Source of the DNA: Schlesneria paludicola DSM 18645
GTDB taxonomy: Bacteria; Planctomycetota; Planctomycetia; Planctomycetales; Planctomycetaceae
NCBI GenBank assembly: GCA_945876035.1
Contig: CAMCMU010000003.1
Coordinates: 62,001 to 126,000, forward strand
Length of the DNA: 64,000 nucleotides
Direction: 5' to 3'
The notes beneath the pieces were generated by a model. That model searched no databases and had not been told where the DNA came from. It saw nothing but the letters and a program-made list of their open reading frames with translations. Below are positions 28,962 to 39,876 of this stretch, piece after piece (position 1 is the first letter of the stretch; each line of letters begins with the position of its first letter). The position numbers were made by a program, and so were the translations under genes.

Positions 28962-30128
28962 ATGAGCCTCAGCCGCCTTCCTTTAAGCTATTGCACCAAT
29001 GTTCATCCCGGTCGAACCGTTGCCGAGGTCGTGGAGGGCTTAGATCGATTCAGTCGACCAATCAAGGCGAAATACGGTTCCGAGTTGGCAACTGGATTAT
29101 GGCTTGCCTCCTCTGTGGTCCGCGAGTTCGGTACATCCGTCGACATCTTGAGGCGGTTCGCTGATGGACTGAAATCGCGTGGGCTGACATGCTATACATT
29201 AAATGCCTTTCCCTACGGGGACTTCCATGATACGCGAGTCAAGGAGAACGTGTATCTTCCCGATTGGGCGGATGCGAATCGCCTCGAATATACGCGGGCA
29301 TGCGCTCGGTGCCTAGCAGAATTCTTGCCCGAGGGGGGCGAAGGGAGCATTTCGACGGTACCACTCGGTTTTAAGCTGTTCGATCGCCCCGAAAATTTTA
29401 TGGATCGTTGTCTCGATCAGTTGATCCAGTTGGCGAGACAACTGGATCAACTCTATTCCGAGACAGGCAAGATGATTCGACTAGCGATTGAACCGGAGCC
29501 TTTCTGCATTCTGGAAACGACGGCCGAAACACTGCAATTTTTCACACGCCTTCGTCAACGGGCGAGTGATGAACGGGCTCTCGAAGTTGTTCGAACACAT
29601 CTTGGCGTTTGCTATGATGTTTGTCATCAGGCCATTGAGTTTGAGGATGTGGCGGCTTCAATTCGTTCGCTCGCTTCCGCAGACATCCGAATCAATAAAG
29701 TTCATATCACTTGTGCACTTCAAATCGATTTCCCAAGCCAAAACAATGCGTCTCGTGCTGCGTTGGCTCGCTTCGTTGAGCCGCGTTACCTTCATCAAAC
29801 ATTAGCCCTCACAGACTCGGGGAAAATTTTGAAACATCGTGATCTGGATCAGAATTTCATCGCATCACCTCCGGCCGAATTTCGCGATGCACCAGTGTGG
29901 CGAGTCCATTTTCATATGCCCGTTGATGCCGAAACTGTGGGCCCCCTGAAAACCACGCGGCACGAGTTGAAGGTGGCTCTGGCGACGATTCCTGAACTCA
30001 ACTACGCCCCGCACTTAGAAGTTGAGACCTATACTTGGCCGTTACTTCCTCAGGAGAGTGCACCCAACATCGTCGAGGGTGTTGCCCGCGAATTGCTCGC
30101 CACCTCAAAGCTGCTTTCGAAAGAATGA
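28962..30128 (+). CDS. eboE: EboE-like TIM-barrel protein (metabolite traffic protein)
   Basis: A 388-residue xylose-isomerase-type TIM barrel. The opening (LSYCTNVHPGRTVAEV), NAFPYGDFHDTRVKENVY, the metal-site region LAIEPEPFCILE, LGVCYDVCHQAIEFED and the end LEVETYTWPLLP are characteristic of EboE. In cyanobacteria and other bacteria ebo genes help move secondary-metabolite precursors toward the periplasm. The usual partners eboA-D and eboF are not in this window. A HAD-IIA gene follows 76 bases later on the same strand. Confidence 0.82.
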   Translation: MSLSRLPLSYCTNVHPGRTVAEVVEGLDRFSRPIKAKYGSELATGLWLASSVVREFGTSVDILRRFADGLKSRGLTCYTLNAFPYGDFHDTRVKENVYLPDWADANRLEYTRACARCLAEFLPEGGEGSISTVPLGFKLFDRPENFMDRCLDQLIQLARQLDQLYSETGKMIRLAIEPEPFCILETTAETLQFFTRLRQRASDERALEVVRTHLGVCYDVCHQAIEFEDVAASIRSLASADIRINKVHITCALQIDFPSQNNASRAALARFVEPRYLHQTLALTDSGKILKHRDLDQNFIASPPAEFRDAPVWRVHFHMPVDAETVGPLKTTRHELKVALATIPELNYAPHLEVETYTWPLLPQESAPNIVEGVARELLATSKLLSKE

Positions 30129-30204
30129 CGACTCCAGCCACTCCAAGCCTTTCAAAATCTAATTCGCATCGCGAATAAAAAAACTCGACTTAGGAGACGG
30201 TCCC

Positions 30205-31035
30205 GTGCGTCAACATTCCAGCCTCCGATCAGTGCGCGGTGTACTCTTCGACATGGATGGTGTCATCTACGTGGGCAATCAACCCTTACCAGGCGTTCAA
30301 GAGGCCTTCGACTATCTCGCGGAAACAGGCCGGAAATGGCTATTTGTCACGAATAATGCCAGTCAAACGTCGATTCAGTTTGTCGAAAAACTCGCCAAAA
30401 TGAACCTTCGCGTGGAGCCCGAACAGGTACTCGGCAGTGCCGAGGCAACGGCCTGCTGGCTTGCCAAGCAAGTCCATGGTCACGGTTGGAAAAATGGTCC
30501 GGTGATTGTGATGGGACAGGCGGGTTTGAAAACAGCATTGGCGAATTACGGATTCGACCTGACAACGGATCCGGATCAAGCCGCGTACGCTGTTGTGGGA
30601 ATCAACTTTGAGATGACTTATGACGATCTGGCAAACGTCACGCTTGCCATCCAACGAGGAGCGCGTTTTATCGGGACCAACGCCGACGTGACCTACCCCA
30701 GTGAGCGTGGCCCCTTGCCTGGAGCGGGGAGCATTCTCGCTCTCCTCGCTACGGCGACCGGACAGCAACCGTTGGTCATTGGAAAGCCGAATGCAGGTAT
30801 GTACGAGCAGGCAATGGCTCGACTCGCTCTCTGTCCGGCCGAAACGCTGATGGTGGGAGACCGTTACGATACCGACATTGCGGGTGCCATCTCACTGGGC
30901 ATTCAAACCGCCGGTATTTTGACGGGTGTCACGTCACGAATTGAATTCGAGCAGGCGATTATTCCGCCGCAATTGATCGTAAATGACCTGCCGGACTTGG
31001 TTGAGATCTTTCGCCAATCAGACAACCACAAGTGA
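30205..31035 (+). CDS. HAD-IIA family sugar/nucleotide phosphatase (NagD-like)
   Basis: A 276-residue HAD phosphatase. Motif [16 protein letters not shown] near residue 16 has the nucleophile aspartate, motif II is FVTNNAS near 48, the C2 cap precedes [11 protein letters not shown], and motif IV is [13 protein letters not shown] near 214. The order matches subclass IIA (NagD, pNPPase, phosphoglycolate phosphatase). GTG 30205 has AGGAG eight bases upstream. The Nudix gene begins 18 bases after its stop, so the pair is co-transcribed, perhaps with eboE. Confidence 0.93.
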   Translation: MRQHSSLRSVRGVLFDMDGVIYVGNQPLPGVQEAFDYLAETGRKWLFVTNNASQTSIQFVEKLAKMNLRVEPEQVLGSAEATACWLAKQVHGHGWKNGPVIVMGQAGLKTALANYGFDLTTDPDQAAYAVVGINFEMTYDDLANVTLAIQRGARFIGTNADVTYPSERGPLPGAGSILALLATATGQQPLVIGKPNAGMYEQAMARLALCPAETLMVGDRYDTDIAGAISLGIQTAGILTGVTSRIEFEQAIIPPQLIVNDLPDLVEIFRQSDNHK

Positions 31036-31053
31036 AGACGAGGAAATTCATCG

Positions 31054-31560
31054 ATGATTGAGGAATCTTTTGATATTGTGGATGGATCTGACACAGTAAT
31101 CGGGCAGGCACCACGTTCCGTGGTTCATGCCAATCGATGGCTTCATCGGGCGTCCCACATTTTTGTTTTCAACTCGCGAGGCGAGTTGCTGATCCATCGT
31201 CGTTCCGCCACTAAAGATGAATGTCCGAACCTTTGCACTTCCTCAGCCTCCGGACATGTTTCTGCAGGAGAGGATTATGGCACAGCGGCAACCCGGGAAC
31301 TTCAAGAGGAACTCGGACTGACAACTCCAGTCGAATTCCTGGGGATTATTCCAGCGAATGGCGAGAAAACGTCATTCGAGCATAGTGGTCTCTTTCGCAC
31401 CACCACGGATGAGGCACCCCGTTTCGACCCCGCCGAGATTGCCTCCGGTGAATTTCTTTCGCTGCAGGAGATCGACATGCGACTCGAAAACGACTCAGCC
31501 GACTTTACTCCCTGCTTCCGAATCCTCTTTCGGTGGTATCAAGATACATGTGGAAAATGA
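31054..31560 (+). CDS. Nudix hydrolase, YfcD/Idi-like
   Basis: A 168-residue protein with a full Nudix box, starting GHVSAGE and ending RELQEELGL (G-x5-E-x7-REUxEExGU), at about residues 67-89. The N-terminus FDIVDGSDTVIGQAPRS and WLHRASHIFVFNSRGELLIHRRS resembles the isopentenyl-diphosphate isomerase/YfcD branch, but the isomerase cysteine context was not confirmed. It probably hydrolyses a nucleoside-diphosphate-linked compound. GAGGAA lies upstream of ATG 31054. Confidence 0.9.
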   Translation: MIEESFDIVDGSDTVIGQAPRSVVHANRWLHRASHIFVFNSRGELLIHRRSATKDECPNLCTSSASGHVSAGEDYGTAATRELQEELGLTTPVEFLGIIPANGEKTSFEHSGLFRTTTDEAPRFDPAEIASGEFLSLQEIDMRLENDSADFTPCFRILFRWYQDTCGK

Positions 31561-31780
31561 ACCATTGTTTGCGAAGTGATGATGATCGCAAATCGTCTGT
31601 TGACCACTCGCGACATTCAGAGATTTTCAATACCCGCTTTCCCAGACAACGACCGTCGTCAGTTGGCTCAAACGGAATCGAAGAACGGTCGGCAGATGTT
31701 GACGGTTCGTCGATTGCCAACGCCACCAAACCCCTGTTTTTCAAAGGGAGATCAGGTGCCACCGCGACACACAGTAGGGT

Positions 31781-32374
31781 TCATTGTCGGAAACCGCTGA
31801 CGTAAGGCAATTTTTCAGCAATACGAGAGACGTCGCTTGTTCCTTCGAGGAGTTGACCCAGAAAGTCCCAATTGCCGGTTGTCAGAGAACGACGAGCGCT
31901 TTCGACAATTTCCGAAGGAAACGACTCATGACCGGCATTCACCTGTTGTCCGACGAGATCGACGGTCACTACGAGTGTTGGATTGGCAGCGATAACTGCG
32001 GCCAAACGAATCAGCTCGGTGCGTTTTGCGTTGACACACGGCAGTCCGAGGCCGATGCAGTTGCCGAAAAAGATTTCCGCGAATGACTCGGCGATGATCG
32101 CCTTGATTCCCCATCGGATCAGTGCCTGCGGCGCATGTTCTCGCGACGAACCGCAACCAAAGTTGCGTCCCGCAATCAGTATCCCCCCTCCCTGATGGCA
32201 AGGATCGTCGAACGGATGTTTCGAATCTTGTTTTCGATCGTCTTCAAAAACATGCTCGCCAAGTCCCTCGAATGTCACGCAACGTAGAAAACGCGCGGGA
32301 ATGATCCGGTCCGTGTCGATATCGTCGAGAAGAAGTGGCACTCCGGTACCACTGATTTGCCTGATCTGTTGCAT
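31781..32374 (-). CDS. leuD: 3-isopropylmalate dehydratase small subunit
   Basis: A 197-residue LeuD, the swivel subunit that completes the active site of isopropylmalate isomerase in leucine synthesis. DDIDTDRIIPARFLR near residue 17, GRNFGCGSSREHAPQAL near 69 and SFAEIFFGNCIGLGLPC near 97 are diagnostic. It follows leuC with a gap of 55 bases. ATG 32374 is chosen by family alignment; the 36 residues available upstream lie in leuC antisense-free overlap and are not expected. Confidence 0.96.
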   Translation of the reverse strand: MQQIRQISGTGVPLLLDDIDTDRIIPARFLRCVTFEGLGEHVFEDDRKQDSKHPFDDPCHQGGGILIAGRNFGCGSSREHAPQALIRWGIKAIIAESFAEIFFGNCIGLGLPCVNAKRTELIRLAAVIAANPTLVVTVDLVGQQVNAGHESFPSEIVESARRSLTTGNWDFLGQLLEGTSDVSRIAEKLPYVSGFRQ

Positions 32375-32429
32375 ATCAAAACTTTCTTTGGGGCAGATTG
32401 AATTTGCGATTGTTGTTGGAAGCGGAATT

Positions 32430-33836
32430 TCAAAGCATCTCGCGGACATCACTGACACAGCCATTGACTGCGGCGGCGGCAACCATGGCGGGAGACATCA
32501 AGAGTGTTCGGCCCGTCGGGCTTCCCTGTCGGCCTTTGAAATTGCGGTTACTGGATGAAGCGCAGACCTCGCGGCCCTGAAGTTTGTCTGGATTCATGGC
32601 GAGGCACATCGAACAACCTGCACTGCGCCATTCAAAACCCGCGGCTTCAAACACCTTGTCCAATCCTTCATCCATCGCCTGTTGTCTTACCAGTTGAGAT
32701 CCCGGCACAACCAATGCTTTCACTCCGGCCGCGACCTTACGTCCTTTGGCGATCGCCGCGGCTTCTCGTAAATCTGAAATGCGGCCATTCGTACAGGAGC
32801 CGATAAACGCGACATTGATCTTGAGTCCACGGATCGGCTGCTGCTCCGTGAGTTCCATGTAATTCAACGCTTCTTGAATTCCCTTCTGATCGTCGACCGA
32901 GAAGCTGGCGAGAGTCGGCAGTTTCTCGGTCACACCGACTGACTGCGAGGGATTAATTCCCCACGTGACCGTTGGTTCAATCGCACTTCCATCGAAGCTC
33001 ACGATGTCGTCAAATTCCGCATTCTTGGGCGAAGCAAGACTCAACCACCAGGCTGAGGCTCGATCGAAGTCCGCGTCCCGGGGAGCAAACGGGCGGCCTT
33101 TGATGTAGTCGATCGTGGTCCGGTCCGGGTTGACGTAGCCACATCGAGCACCACCCTCAATGCTCATGTTGCAGACGGTCATTCGCTCTTCCATCGTCAT
33201 GCGATCAAAAACATCACCGGAATATTCATAAGCAAATCCGACTCCTCCCTGAACACCCAGTCGGCGAATGATGTGCAAGGCGACGTCTTTCGAAAAGACG
33301 CCCCGTCGCAACGCGCCGGTCACCTCCACCTTTCGTACTAAAGGCTTGCCGATGGCGATTGTCTGTGTGGCGAGTACATCGGCGACTTGGCTTGTTCCAA
33401 TTCCGAATGCAATCGAACCAAATGCTCCATGGGTGCTCGTATGACTGTCACCGCAGGCGATCGTCATCCCAGGTTGTGTTAAGCCTTGCTCGGGACCAAC
33501 GATATGGACGACTCCTTGCCGGTGGTCATCGAGATTGAACAGACGAATGCCAAATTCACGACAGTTCCGTTCGATGGAAGACATCATTTGCTCAGCCAAG
33601 ACATCGAGAAATGGCCTCGATTGATTTTCTGTGGGAATAATGTGATCGACAGTCGCAAGAGTCCGTTCGGGGTATTGAACGTTGAGTCCGCGATCTCGAA
33701 GTATTGAAAATGCTTGTGGGCTGGTTACCTCATGGATCAGATGCAGACCAATGAAGAGTTGTGTTTGACCGGAAGCTAACGTCCGAACGGAGTGCACGTC
33801 CCAGACTTTGTTAAACAAATTGCGTCGATCATTCAT
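32430..33836 (-). CDS. leuC: 3-isopropylmalate dehydratase large subunit
   Basis: A 468-residue aconitase-family enzyme converting 2- to 3-isopropylmalate in leucine synthesis. [27 protein letters not shown] and the 4Fe-4S ligands in GSCTNGR and [12 protein letters not shown] are present. Length and domain order are normal. ATG 33836 begins [15 protein letters not shown] as in other LeuC proteins. leuD follows. No leader peptide, T-box or other leucine-linked control element was recognised upstream. Confidence 0.97.
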   Translation of the reverse strand: MNDRRNLFNKVWDVHSVRTLASGQTQLFIGLHLIHEVTSPQAFSILRDRGLNVQYPERTLATVDHIIPTENQSRPFLDVLAEQMMSSIERNCREFGIRLFNLDDHRQGVVHIVGPEQGLTQPGMTIACGDSHTSTHGAFGSIAFGIGTSQVADVLATQTIAIGKPLVRKVEVTGALRRGVFSKDVALHIIRRLGVQGGVGFAYEYSGDVFDRMTMEERMTVCNMSIEGGARCGYVNPDRTTIDYIKGRPFAPRDADFDRASAWWLSLASPKNAEFDDIVSFDGSAIEPTVTWGINPSQSVGVTEKLPTLASFSVDDQKGIQEALNYMELTEQQPIRGLKINVAFIGSCTNGRISDLREAAAIAKGRKVAAGVKALVVPGSQLVRQQAMDEGLDKVFEAAGFEWRSAGCSMCLAMNPDKLQGREVCASSSNRNFKGRQGSPTGRTLLMSPAMVAAAAVNGCVSDVREML

Positions 33837-34748
33837 GGCAAAATCCCAGTGTGCTGAAACTTGTAAACACGATAGTCTAAAAATTGTAGCAATCCGGTTG
33901 TTGACGTGCGAATCGACTTCGATGACCTGCCAGCAATCGATTGCACCGGGGCATTGGCTTCTCGCGACGACAGGCATAGGATCTCGGTCGAGCACGTACC
34001 AAGGGCCTCGTTCGCTCAGATTTGATTTGACCTAAGATGAGGGGGCAGGCTGCTTCCTAAATTTGTCTTGCGTGAGATGGTGTGTTCACCCGAATTCGAT
34101 CCGTCGTCAATCCTCGCCGCCTCGTTGTTCCTGTTTGCAAGGCAGACACAAACGTCACTTCGAATATTTCGTCCGTTCTCCAATGGTTCCACCATGTGTC
34201 ACTCACCCGCTGGACAAAAGCAAGATCCTTGAGCGACGAGGTGAGGTCTGGCGCTCGGGTTCGCAAGGAGATTGTCCTAGGCTCACCGATTGCCACGTTG
34301 TGGAGCGATGTCTTGCATTCAGATCCGCGGTTTCTATCGGTGATTCGGTAAGACTATCGAGCATCGTTGCCGTTTTCGGCATTAATTTTTACTCATTTTT
34401 CGGAGTGAGATAGTGCTACGTTTAAGTGCACATTCTTGCCGATGCAAACGGAATCAGGACCACAATTCGGAGCGAGCCACGCCGTGGCATGGAATTACGG
34501 GTCTCATTCCTTCTGCCCGCTCCTCAGGCTCAGATCAAGAGTTTCATTCCACGGATGACCAATTGGTAACTAGAGACCTGTTCCGGATTCTTTTTAGACG
34601 TTGTTTGCGGTGTGATTCAATGAGGCTTAGGCTTGCAAACAGACACCGGAATGGGTTCAGTCGGTTGCTTGCCACCACGACCGTGAGTCGAATTACTGCG
34701 AAGGCCGCGTGTTTACAAATTTCAGAAAGATCCTTGGGAGCAACAACC
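33837..34748. other. Intergenic stretch between leuC and the Maf gene
   Basis: About 900 bases between divergent genes. Several short overlapping frames exist on both strands without family matches. The promoters of leuC and the Maf-type gene must lie here, but none could be placed. Confidence 0.4.
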
Positions 34749-35324
34749 GTGTCACTGATTTTGGCCAGCACATCTTCTTATCGCCGCGATTTGCTTGCGA
34801 GACTCGGCGTACCGTTTGAGTGTCACACGTCGGGCATCGACGAGAATAAATTTAAGGCCGATGGCATGGGGCCAATCGAATTGGCGAGAACGCTCGCAAC
34901 CGAGAAGGCCATGAATGCGATTACTGCCCACCCGCTCGCGACAATCATCGGTTGCGATCAACTGGTCGACATTGACGGCCGCATTCTGGGCAAGCCAGGG
35001 TCCTTTGATGCCGCCGTGGAACAACTGTCTCTATTGGCTGGCCGGTCGCATCGGTTGGTAACGGCTATTTGTGTGTGGCATAATGGGGGTGTTCTCACAC
35101 ATATTGATCTCACTACGCTCGTCATGCGTCCGCTTGCTGCCGATGCGATCTCACGCTATCTGATGCACGATCAGCCGTTCAATTGTTCCGGATCATACCG
35201 ATTGGAATCGCGAGGAATCACGCTTTTCGAGCGAATTGAATCGGACGACAATACAGCAATTATTGGCCTTCCTTTGATCGCCACGACGACGCTACTGAAG
35301 CGGTGCGGATACGAAATTCCGTAG
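34749..35324 (+). CDS. Maf-family nucleotide pyrophosphatase, YceF-like
   Basis: A 191-residue Maf protein that hydrolyses non-canonical nucleoside triphosphates. LILASTSSYRRDLL opens the fold, GIDENK and GCDQLVDIDGRILGKPG hold catalytic acidic residues, and the end FNCSGSYRLESRGITLFERI with GLPLIA matches the YceF (7-methyl-GTP) branch rather than YhdE. GTG 34749 is the start: GGGAG lies eight bases upstream and the fold begins at once, while the longer open frame upstream looks non-coding. Confidence 0.9.
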   Translation: MSLILASTSSYRRDLLARLGVPFECHTSGIDENKFKADGMGPIELARTLATEKAMNAITAHPLATIIGCDQLVDIDGRILGKPGSFDAAVEQLSLLAGRSHRLVTAICVWHNGGVLTHIDLTTLVMRPLAADAISRYLMHDQPFNCSGSYRLESRGITLFERIESDDNTAIIGLPLIATTTLLKRCGYEIP

Positions 35325-35457
35325 TGGAGAGACGAACAGGAAGGCGTTTTTTAATGTCTTCCATGCCTCTGACCTTCAATCAACCCCGCCGAAGTCGGCC
35401 CAGACAACAACGGTACTACGGAGTTGCTTTCGAATTCCATTCGGAAATCTAGTTATC

Positions 35458-38103
35458 ATGAATCCATTGCCTATCGCCGCTGCTTCCCGTGACGAGCTCG
35501 CCCTGAACTATCTCGACTCTCTGCCCTACCCACCATATCCCGTCCAAGAGGAGGCTCTTCTGGCCTGGTTCGATTCCAACGACGGTGTGCTGGTCTGTGC
35601 CCCTACGGGAACAGGCAAGACACTGATCGCGGAAGCGGCCGTCTACGAAGCCCTTCATACGGGCAAGACAATTTACTACACGGTGCCGCTGATCGCTCTG
35701 GCGGAACAAAAATTTGCCGAGATGCAAGCGTCGGCCGAACGTTGGGGATTTTCGCGAAATCGTGTTGGACTTGTCACGGGCAATCGCAGAGTCAATCCAG
35801 ACGCGACGATTCTGATCGTGGTTGCCGAAATTTTACTCAACAGACTCCTGAATTCACACTGGGCGGCGCATGAAGAACAACGGAGAGAAGCGGACAGTGA
35901 AAATCAGGCTGACGAAAACACGGGGGACGGGAACGCGGAAATCTGGAATGCCACCAAGGACGAATCGCCGCCCACTGGCGTGGAGCCAGACCTGATCGGC
36001 TGGGACCCGATCAACGCGCCGACACCAACGGTGATGCCCTCTCCAAAGATCACCACGGCCGGACTCTGTCCAGTGGTACACGACACCTTATCGAAGGCCT
36101 CATCCGCCGCTCTTGATTTCGACCGAGTCTCAGCCGTTGTGATGGATGAGTTTCACAATTTCTCCGATTTTGAACGCGGGATCGTCTGGGAATTCTCACT
36201 GTCCCTGCTACCGAAGCATGTGAAACTTCTACTGCTTTCGGCCACAATCGGCAACGCAAGCACATTTGTGCATTGGTGTCGAAGAATTCATGGTCGGTCG
36301 CTGCATTTAGTTCAGAGCACGGAACGTCGAATTCCGCTCAGTTTTCAATGGATTCCCGACAAATTATTGACGGAACACTTGGAAGATATGGCCGCTGGCG
36401 AGGAAGTAACGCGTCGGACACCGGCGTTAGTTTTTTGTTTCAATCGCGATGCGTGCTGGAATGTTGCCGAGGAACTCAAAGGTAAGTCCATGCTGGCCAA
36501 CGGTCAGCAGAAGCGACTTGCGACGGAAATCGAGAAAGTGAACTGGTCCAAGGGTGTCGGCCCCAAGATGAAGCAATTGCTGATGCGGGGAGTCGGCGTT
36601 CACCATGCGGGAGTCCTTCCCAAATACAAACGGCTCGTCGAAGATCTGTTCCAAAAGAAATTGCTGACAATTTGCGTTTGCACAGAGACTCTGGCTGCCG
36701 GAATCAATCTTCCCGCGAGATCCGTCGTCCTGCCGTCCCTGCTCAAGGGAAAACCAGGTGAGCAAAAGATCCTCGATCCGAACTCTGCTCATCAAATTTT
36801 TGGACGGGCGGGCCGCCCTCAATTCGATACGGAAGGATTCGTCTACGTCCTAGCTCACGAGGATGATGTAAAAATCCTCCGCTGGAAGGAAAGATACGAC
36901 CAGATTCCCGAAGACACGAAAGATCCGAATCTGATTCGCGCAAAGAAGGCACTGAAGAAGAAGATGCCGACGCGAAGTCCCGAGCGGCAGTACTGGAATG
37001 ATGCCCAATTCGAAAAGGTGCGAGTCGCCCCATCCGGAGATCTGTCAAGCCGTGGGCCCCTCCCTTGGCGAATGCTGGCGTACATGTTGAAGCTTTCGCC
37101 AGAAGTGGACCGGCTTCGAAAACTCGCTCACAAACGCCTGATGGATCCCAAACAACTTGAAGCGGGAGAAAAACATCTGGAACAGATGCTGCTGACGCTT
37201 CATGCCGGTGACTTCCTGCGACTTGACCCGCCGCCGCCACCGCCGCCTGAAATTGGCAAGCCGGGCCAAGAATCCTCTGTGACTCAAGAGACGCCAAAGG
37301 TTTCCTGGCTGTCGCAGCAACTTCAAGGATCCATCGACAAAAAATTCGAGGCGAGCACCGGAAAACAGTTACAAAAACACGCGGAGCTCGACAATCGGCC
37401 TCGGTATCGGGCCGTTTTGGCCCATCCGACGGATCGACTTGACCAACTTTTTATATTTCGGGGTGTGAATCCGCTCTACGGAATGTTCATCCTAGAACAC
37501 ATAGGCTACGCAGATCGTATGGAGCGACTGTTGATTATTGAAAGTGTCTTAGAGTTACCCCGAGCGTTGATACGCTCGGTTCGGGTTCCGCCACCGCATC
37601 TGTTGTCGCCCGGTCCTCTGGCGTTGGAACGGATTGACATTGAATTGGTCCAGCGTGGTCTGATCGCTGCGAATGACCTTTACCCTGAGTTTGATCCCAA
37701 CATTCCCTTTGAAGATCGCAAGTATGCACCGCCTTTGGCAGACAAAATGCGAATGTTGTTTGAAGCACAATATCCCGAGGTTCAGGGCGTGACAGTGCAA
37801 CCGGTGATGGTCGCAGCCGATTTGCTCGAAAATTTCAACGATGACTTCTGGCTGTTCATCTCCCAAAAGGAACTTTCAAAACAAGAGGGACTGATTTTTC
37901 GCCATCTTTTGCGGCTTGTGCTACTCTTGGACGAGTTTCGACAAGTGACGCCACGCGGTCTGGACCCCAGCGTCTGGCAGAGCGAACTGAGGGACGTTTC
38001 GGAACGGCTCACCGCATGCTGTCAGGTCGTTGATCCCGCGTGCACAGAAACCGTTCTCGCTCACGAAGACGATGCCGACTTCATCGAACACCCGAAGCGG
38101 TAG
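35458..38103 (+). CDS. Ski2-like DEAD/DEAH-box helicase
   Basis: An 881-residue superfamily 2 helicase. Walker A APTGTGKT is at residues 48-55, motif II DEFH at 230-233, motif III LLSATIG near 260, and motif VI QIFGRAGRP near 446. An acidic insert of about 85 residues separates the Ia region from motif II. Seven consecutive prolines occur at residues 591-597 in a flexible segment. The family remodels RNA or DNA 3'-5'; the bacterial role is not defined. The gene converges on rpoN, and ATG 35458 is supported by the conserved start of the fold. Confidence 0.88.
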   Translation: MNPLPIAAASRDELALNYLDSLPYPPYPVQEEALLAWFDSNDGVLVCAPTGTGKTLIAEAAVYEALHTGKTIYYTVPLIALAEQKFAEMQASAERWGFSRNRVGLVTGNRRVNPDATILIVVAEILLNRLLNSHWAAHEEQRREADSENQADENTGDGNAEIWNATKDESPPTGVEPDLIGWDPINAPTPTVMPSPKITTAGLCPVVHDTLSKASSAALDFDRVSAVVMDEFHNFSDFERGIVWEFSLSLLPKHVKLLLLSATIGNASTFVHWCRRIHGRSLHLVQSTERRIPLSFQWIPDKLLTEHLEDMAAGEEVTRRTPALVFCFNRDACWNVAEELKGKSMLANGQQKRLATEIEKVNWSKGVGPKMKQLLMRGVGVHHAGVLPKYKRLVEDLFQKKLLTICVCTETLAAGINLPARSVVLPSLLKGKPGEQKILDPNSAHQIFGRAGRPQFDTEGFVYVLAHEDDVKILRWKERYDQIPEDTKDPNLIRAKKALKKKMPTRSPERQYWNDAQFEKVRVAPSGDLSSRGPLPWRMLAYMLKLSPEVDRLRKLAHKRLMDPKQLEAGEKHLEQMLLTLHAGDFLRLDPPPPPPPEIGKPGQESSVTQETPKVSWLSQQLQGSIDKKFEASTGKQLQKHAELDNRPRYRAVLAHPTDRLDQLFIFRGVNPLYGMFILEHIGYADRMERLLIIESVLELPRALIRSVRVPPPHLLSPGPLALERIDIELVQRGLIAANDLYPEFDPNIPFEDRKYAPPLADKMRMLFEAQYPEVQGVTVQPVMVAADLLENFNDDFWLFISQKELSKQEGLIFRHLLRLVLLLDEFRQVTPRGLDPSVWQSELRDVSERLTACCQVVDPACTETVLAHEDDADFIEHPKR

Positions 38104-38207
38104 TCATTCCAATCGTTGTGTCGAATTTTGGCGATCGCGGAACGACCGTTTGCAGCTCTACGGACAGGCCTCTTCCGAGCGACGCGACTCCGCGGGTGCG
38201 GTTCATG

Positions 38208-38217
38208 CCCCCCCCCC
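38208..38217 (+). repeat. C10 homopolymer between convergent genes
   Basis: Ten consecutive C in the 190-base gap between the helicase and rpoN ends. The gap shows no gene and no clear terminator. Confidence 0.8.
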
Positions 38218-38293
38218 GAGCAAGTTTTTTGAGCACCAACGAAGGAATCGCAGGAGATGGCAGAAAACAAGGACAGTCCAAGACTGGAAACAA

Positions 38294-39778
38294 TCAATAG
38301 GCGCGGCGTTGTCTCGAGGAAGGGATGTCGAGAGCCTTGCGGTATTTAGTCACAGTGCGACGCGCAAGGTTGTAGCCATGCTTGGCAAGTCCCAAAACAA
38401 GCGCGTCGTCGCTCAACGGATCATTCTTGTCTTCCTGATCAACAATCTCCTTGAGTTTAATCCGAATGATATCCCACGCGACGTCGTCGCCGTCCTCCGT
38501 CTTCGTTCCACCGCCAAAGAATCTCTTGAGTGGATAAAGCCCCCGCGGCGTTTGAATCCACTTGTCATCAACGGCTCTTGAAATCGTGGTCACATGGACC
38601 TTCACGACATCGGCTATCTCTTGCATCTTCAGCGGTGTAATCGCCTCCGGCCCATTCTCGAGGAAACCGTTCTGACGATCTACGATGGCTTGCGCCACTC
38701 GTTTCACCGTGTTGTGTCGTTGACCGATGCTTTCAATTAACCACTTGGCGGAGTCGATCTTGTGCTTGATGTATTCCTTGGTTTTGACGTCAACGCCGGC
38801 TCTGAGCATTTCTTGGTAGCGTTTGCTGATTCGAAGACGTGGGGTGTATTCGTCCTCCAATCGAACGACCCAACGTCCGTCTGAGGTTTGCTCGACAAAC
38901 ACATCAGGAGTGACCGCTTGCGCAGGACGAGACTCAAAACCCTTGCCGGGAAATGGATTAAATCGCGTCAACTCTCGGTAAGCCTCCTTGATCAGTGGGA
39001 TTGGATAGCCGGTCTTTCGTTCGATCAGCGGCAGACGATTCTGTGCCAAGTCTTCCAGATGCGATGAGATCAACGTCACAAGCACATCACGCAGAGGGGT
39101 CTCATCCGTCACCTGAAGAAGCAGACATTCCCGCGCGTTCATGGCAGCGCAGCCTGGCGGATCGAGCCGTTGAATCAGTTGCAGAGCCGCCCTCGCATCG
39201 ATGTCCGAAATCTGTTTGCCGGAGACTTGTATCAGTTCCTGAAGTGGGCAGGGAAGTCGGCCATTGGGATCGAGGTTTTGAATAACGAACTCACCAAATT
39301 CACGTACTTCATGCGGAACGCTGTGGAAGCCAAGTTGCTCAAGCAGGTATTCATGCAGTGACTGTGGCCGTTCCGTGATGTTTGAGACCAGATCATTTTG
39401 TCGCTCGGAGTCGTCGTCGATTCGGTTGGATGAGGGTTTGTTTCCAGACGTGTAGTTGTCTTCTGGCCAATCCCGCGACATCTCCAATAACCGTTCAAAG
39501 TCGGCTTCGTTGTTGTGTTCCGAGTCCACTTGGAGTGTTTGTTCCCCGAGACTCTTTTCGGCAGCAGCCTCCTTGGCCTCTTCACGATTGTGTTCCGCTT
39601 CGGGTGCGTCGGGATCAGCCGTTTGCAGTTCTAAGCAAACGTTTTCTGCCAACTCCTTTTCGATTCGTTCCTCCAACTCCATGCAGGGAAGTTGCAGGAT
39701 TTCCATCGACTGTATCATGCGAGGCGCCAGCTTCATTTGCTGACTCATTCGCATCTGTTGTGAAAAATTCATCTGCAT
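38294..39778 (-). CDS. rpoN: RNA polymerase sigma-54 factor
   Basis: A 494-residue RpoN. Region I is glutamine/leucine-rich ([20 protein letters not shown]), region II is acidic (about residues 50-120), the core-binding domain follows, then a helix-turn-helix ([20 protein letters not shown], with GLYPLKRFF) and the RpoN box ARRTVTKYR at the end. It directs -24/-12 promoters activated by AAA+ enhancer proteins; no such activator is adjacent. Start ATG 39778 or 39772. recR lies 98 bases upstream on the same strand. Confidence 0.97.
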   Translation of the reverse strand: MQMNFSQQMRMSQQMKLAPRMIQSMEILQLPCMELEERIEKELAENVCLELQTADPDAPEAEHNREEAKEAAAEKSLGEQTLQVDSEHNNEADFERLLEMSRDWPEDNYTSGNKPSSNRIDDDSERQNDLVSNITERPQSLHEYLLEQLGFHSVPHEVREFGEFVIQNLDPNGRLPCPLQELIQVSGKQISDIDARAALQLIQRLDPPGCAAMNARECLLLQVTDETPLRDVLVTLISSHLEDLAQNRLPLIERKTGYPIPLIKEAYRELTRFNPFPGKGFESRPAQAVTPDVFVEQTSDGRWVVRLEDEYTPRLRISKRYQEMLRAGVDVKTKEYIKHKIDSAKWLIESIGQRHNTVKRVAQAIVDRQNGFLENGPEAITPLKMQEIADVVKVHVTTISRAVDDKWIQTPRGLYPLKRFFGGGTKTEDGDDVAWDIIRIKLKEIVDQEDKNDPLSDDALVLGLAKHGYNLARRTVTKYRKALDIPSSRQRRAY

Positions 39779-39876
39779 GGTGAACCATCGCAATTTGTCG
39801 CCATTCGGCGATTTGTGTCAATTCGCAATTACGGACGTCTGAATCGCATTCGATTTCCGAGGAAGTCTTACCGCAA

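Noticed and set aside
33837-34050. T-box or leucine leader upstream of leuC
   Set aside because: No conserved T-box core or leucine-rich leader frame could be seen.
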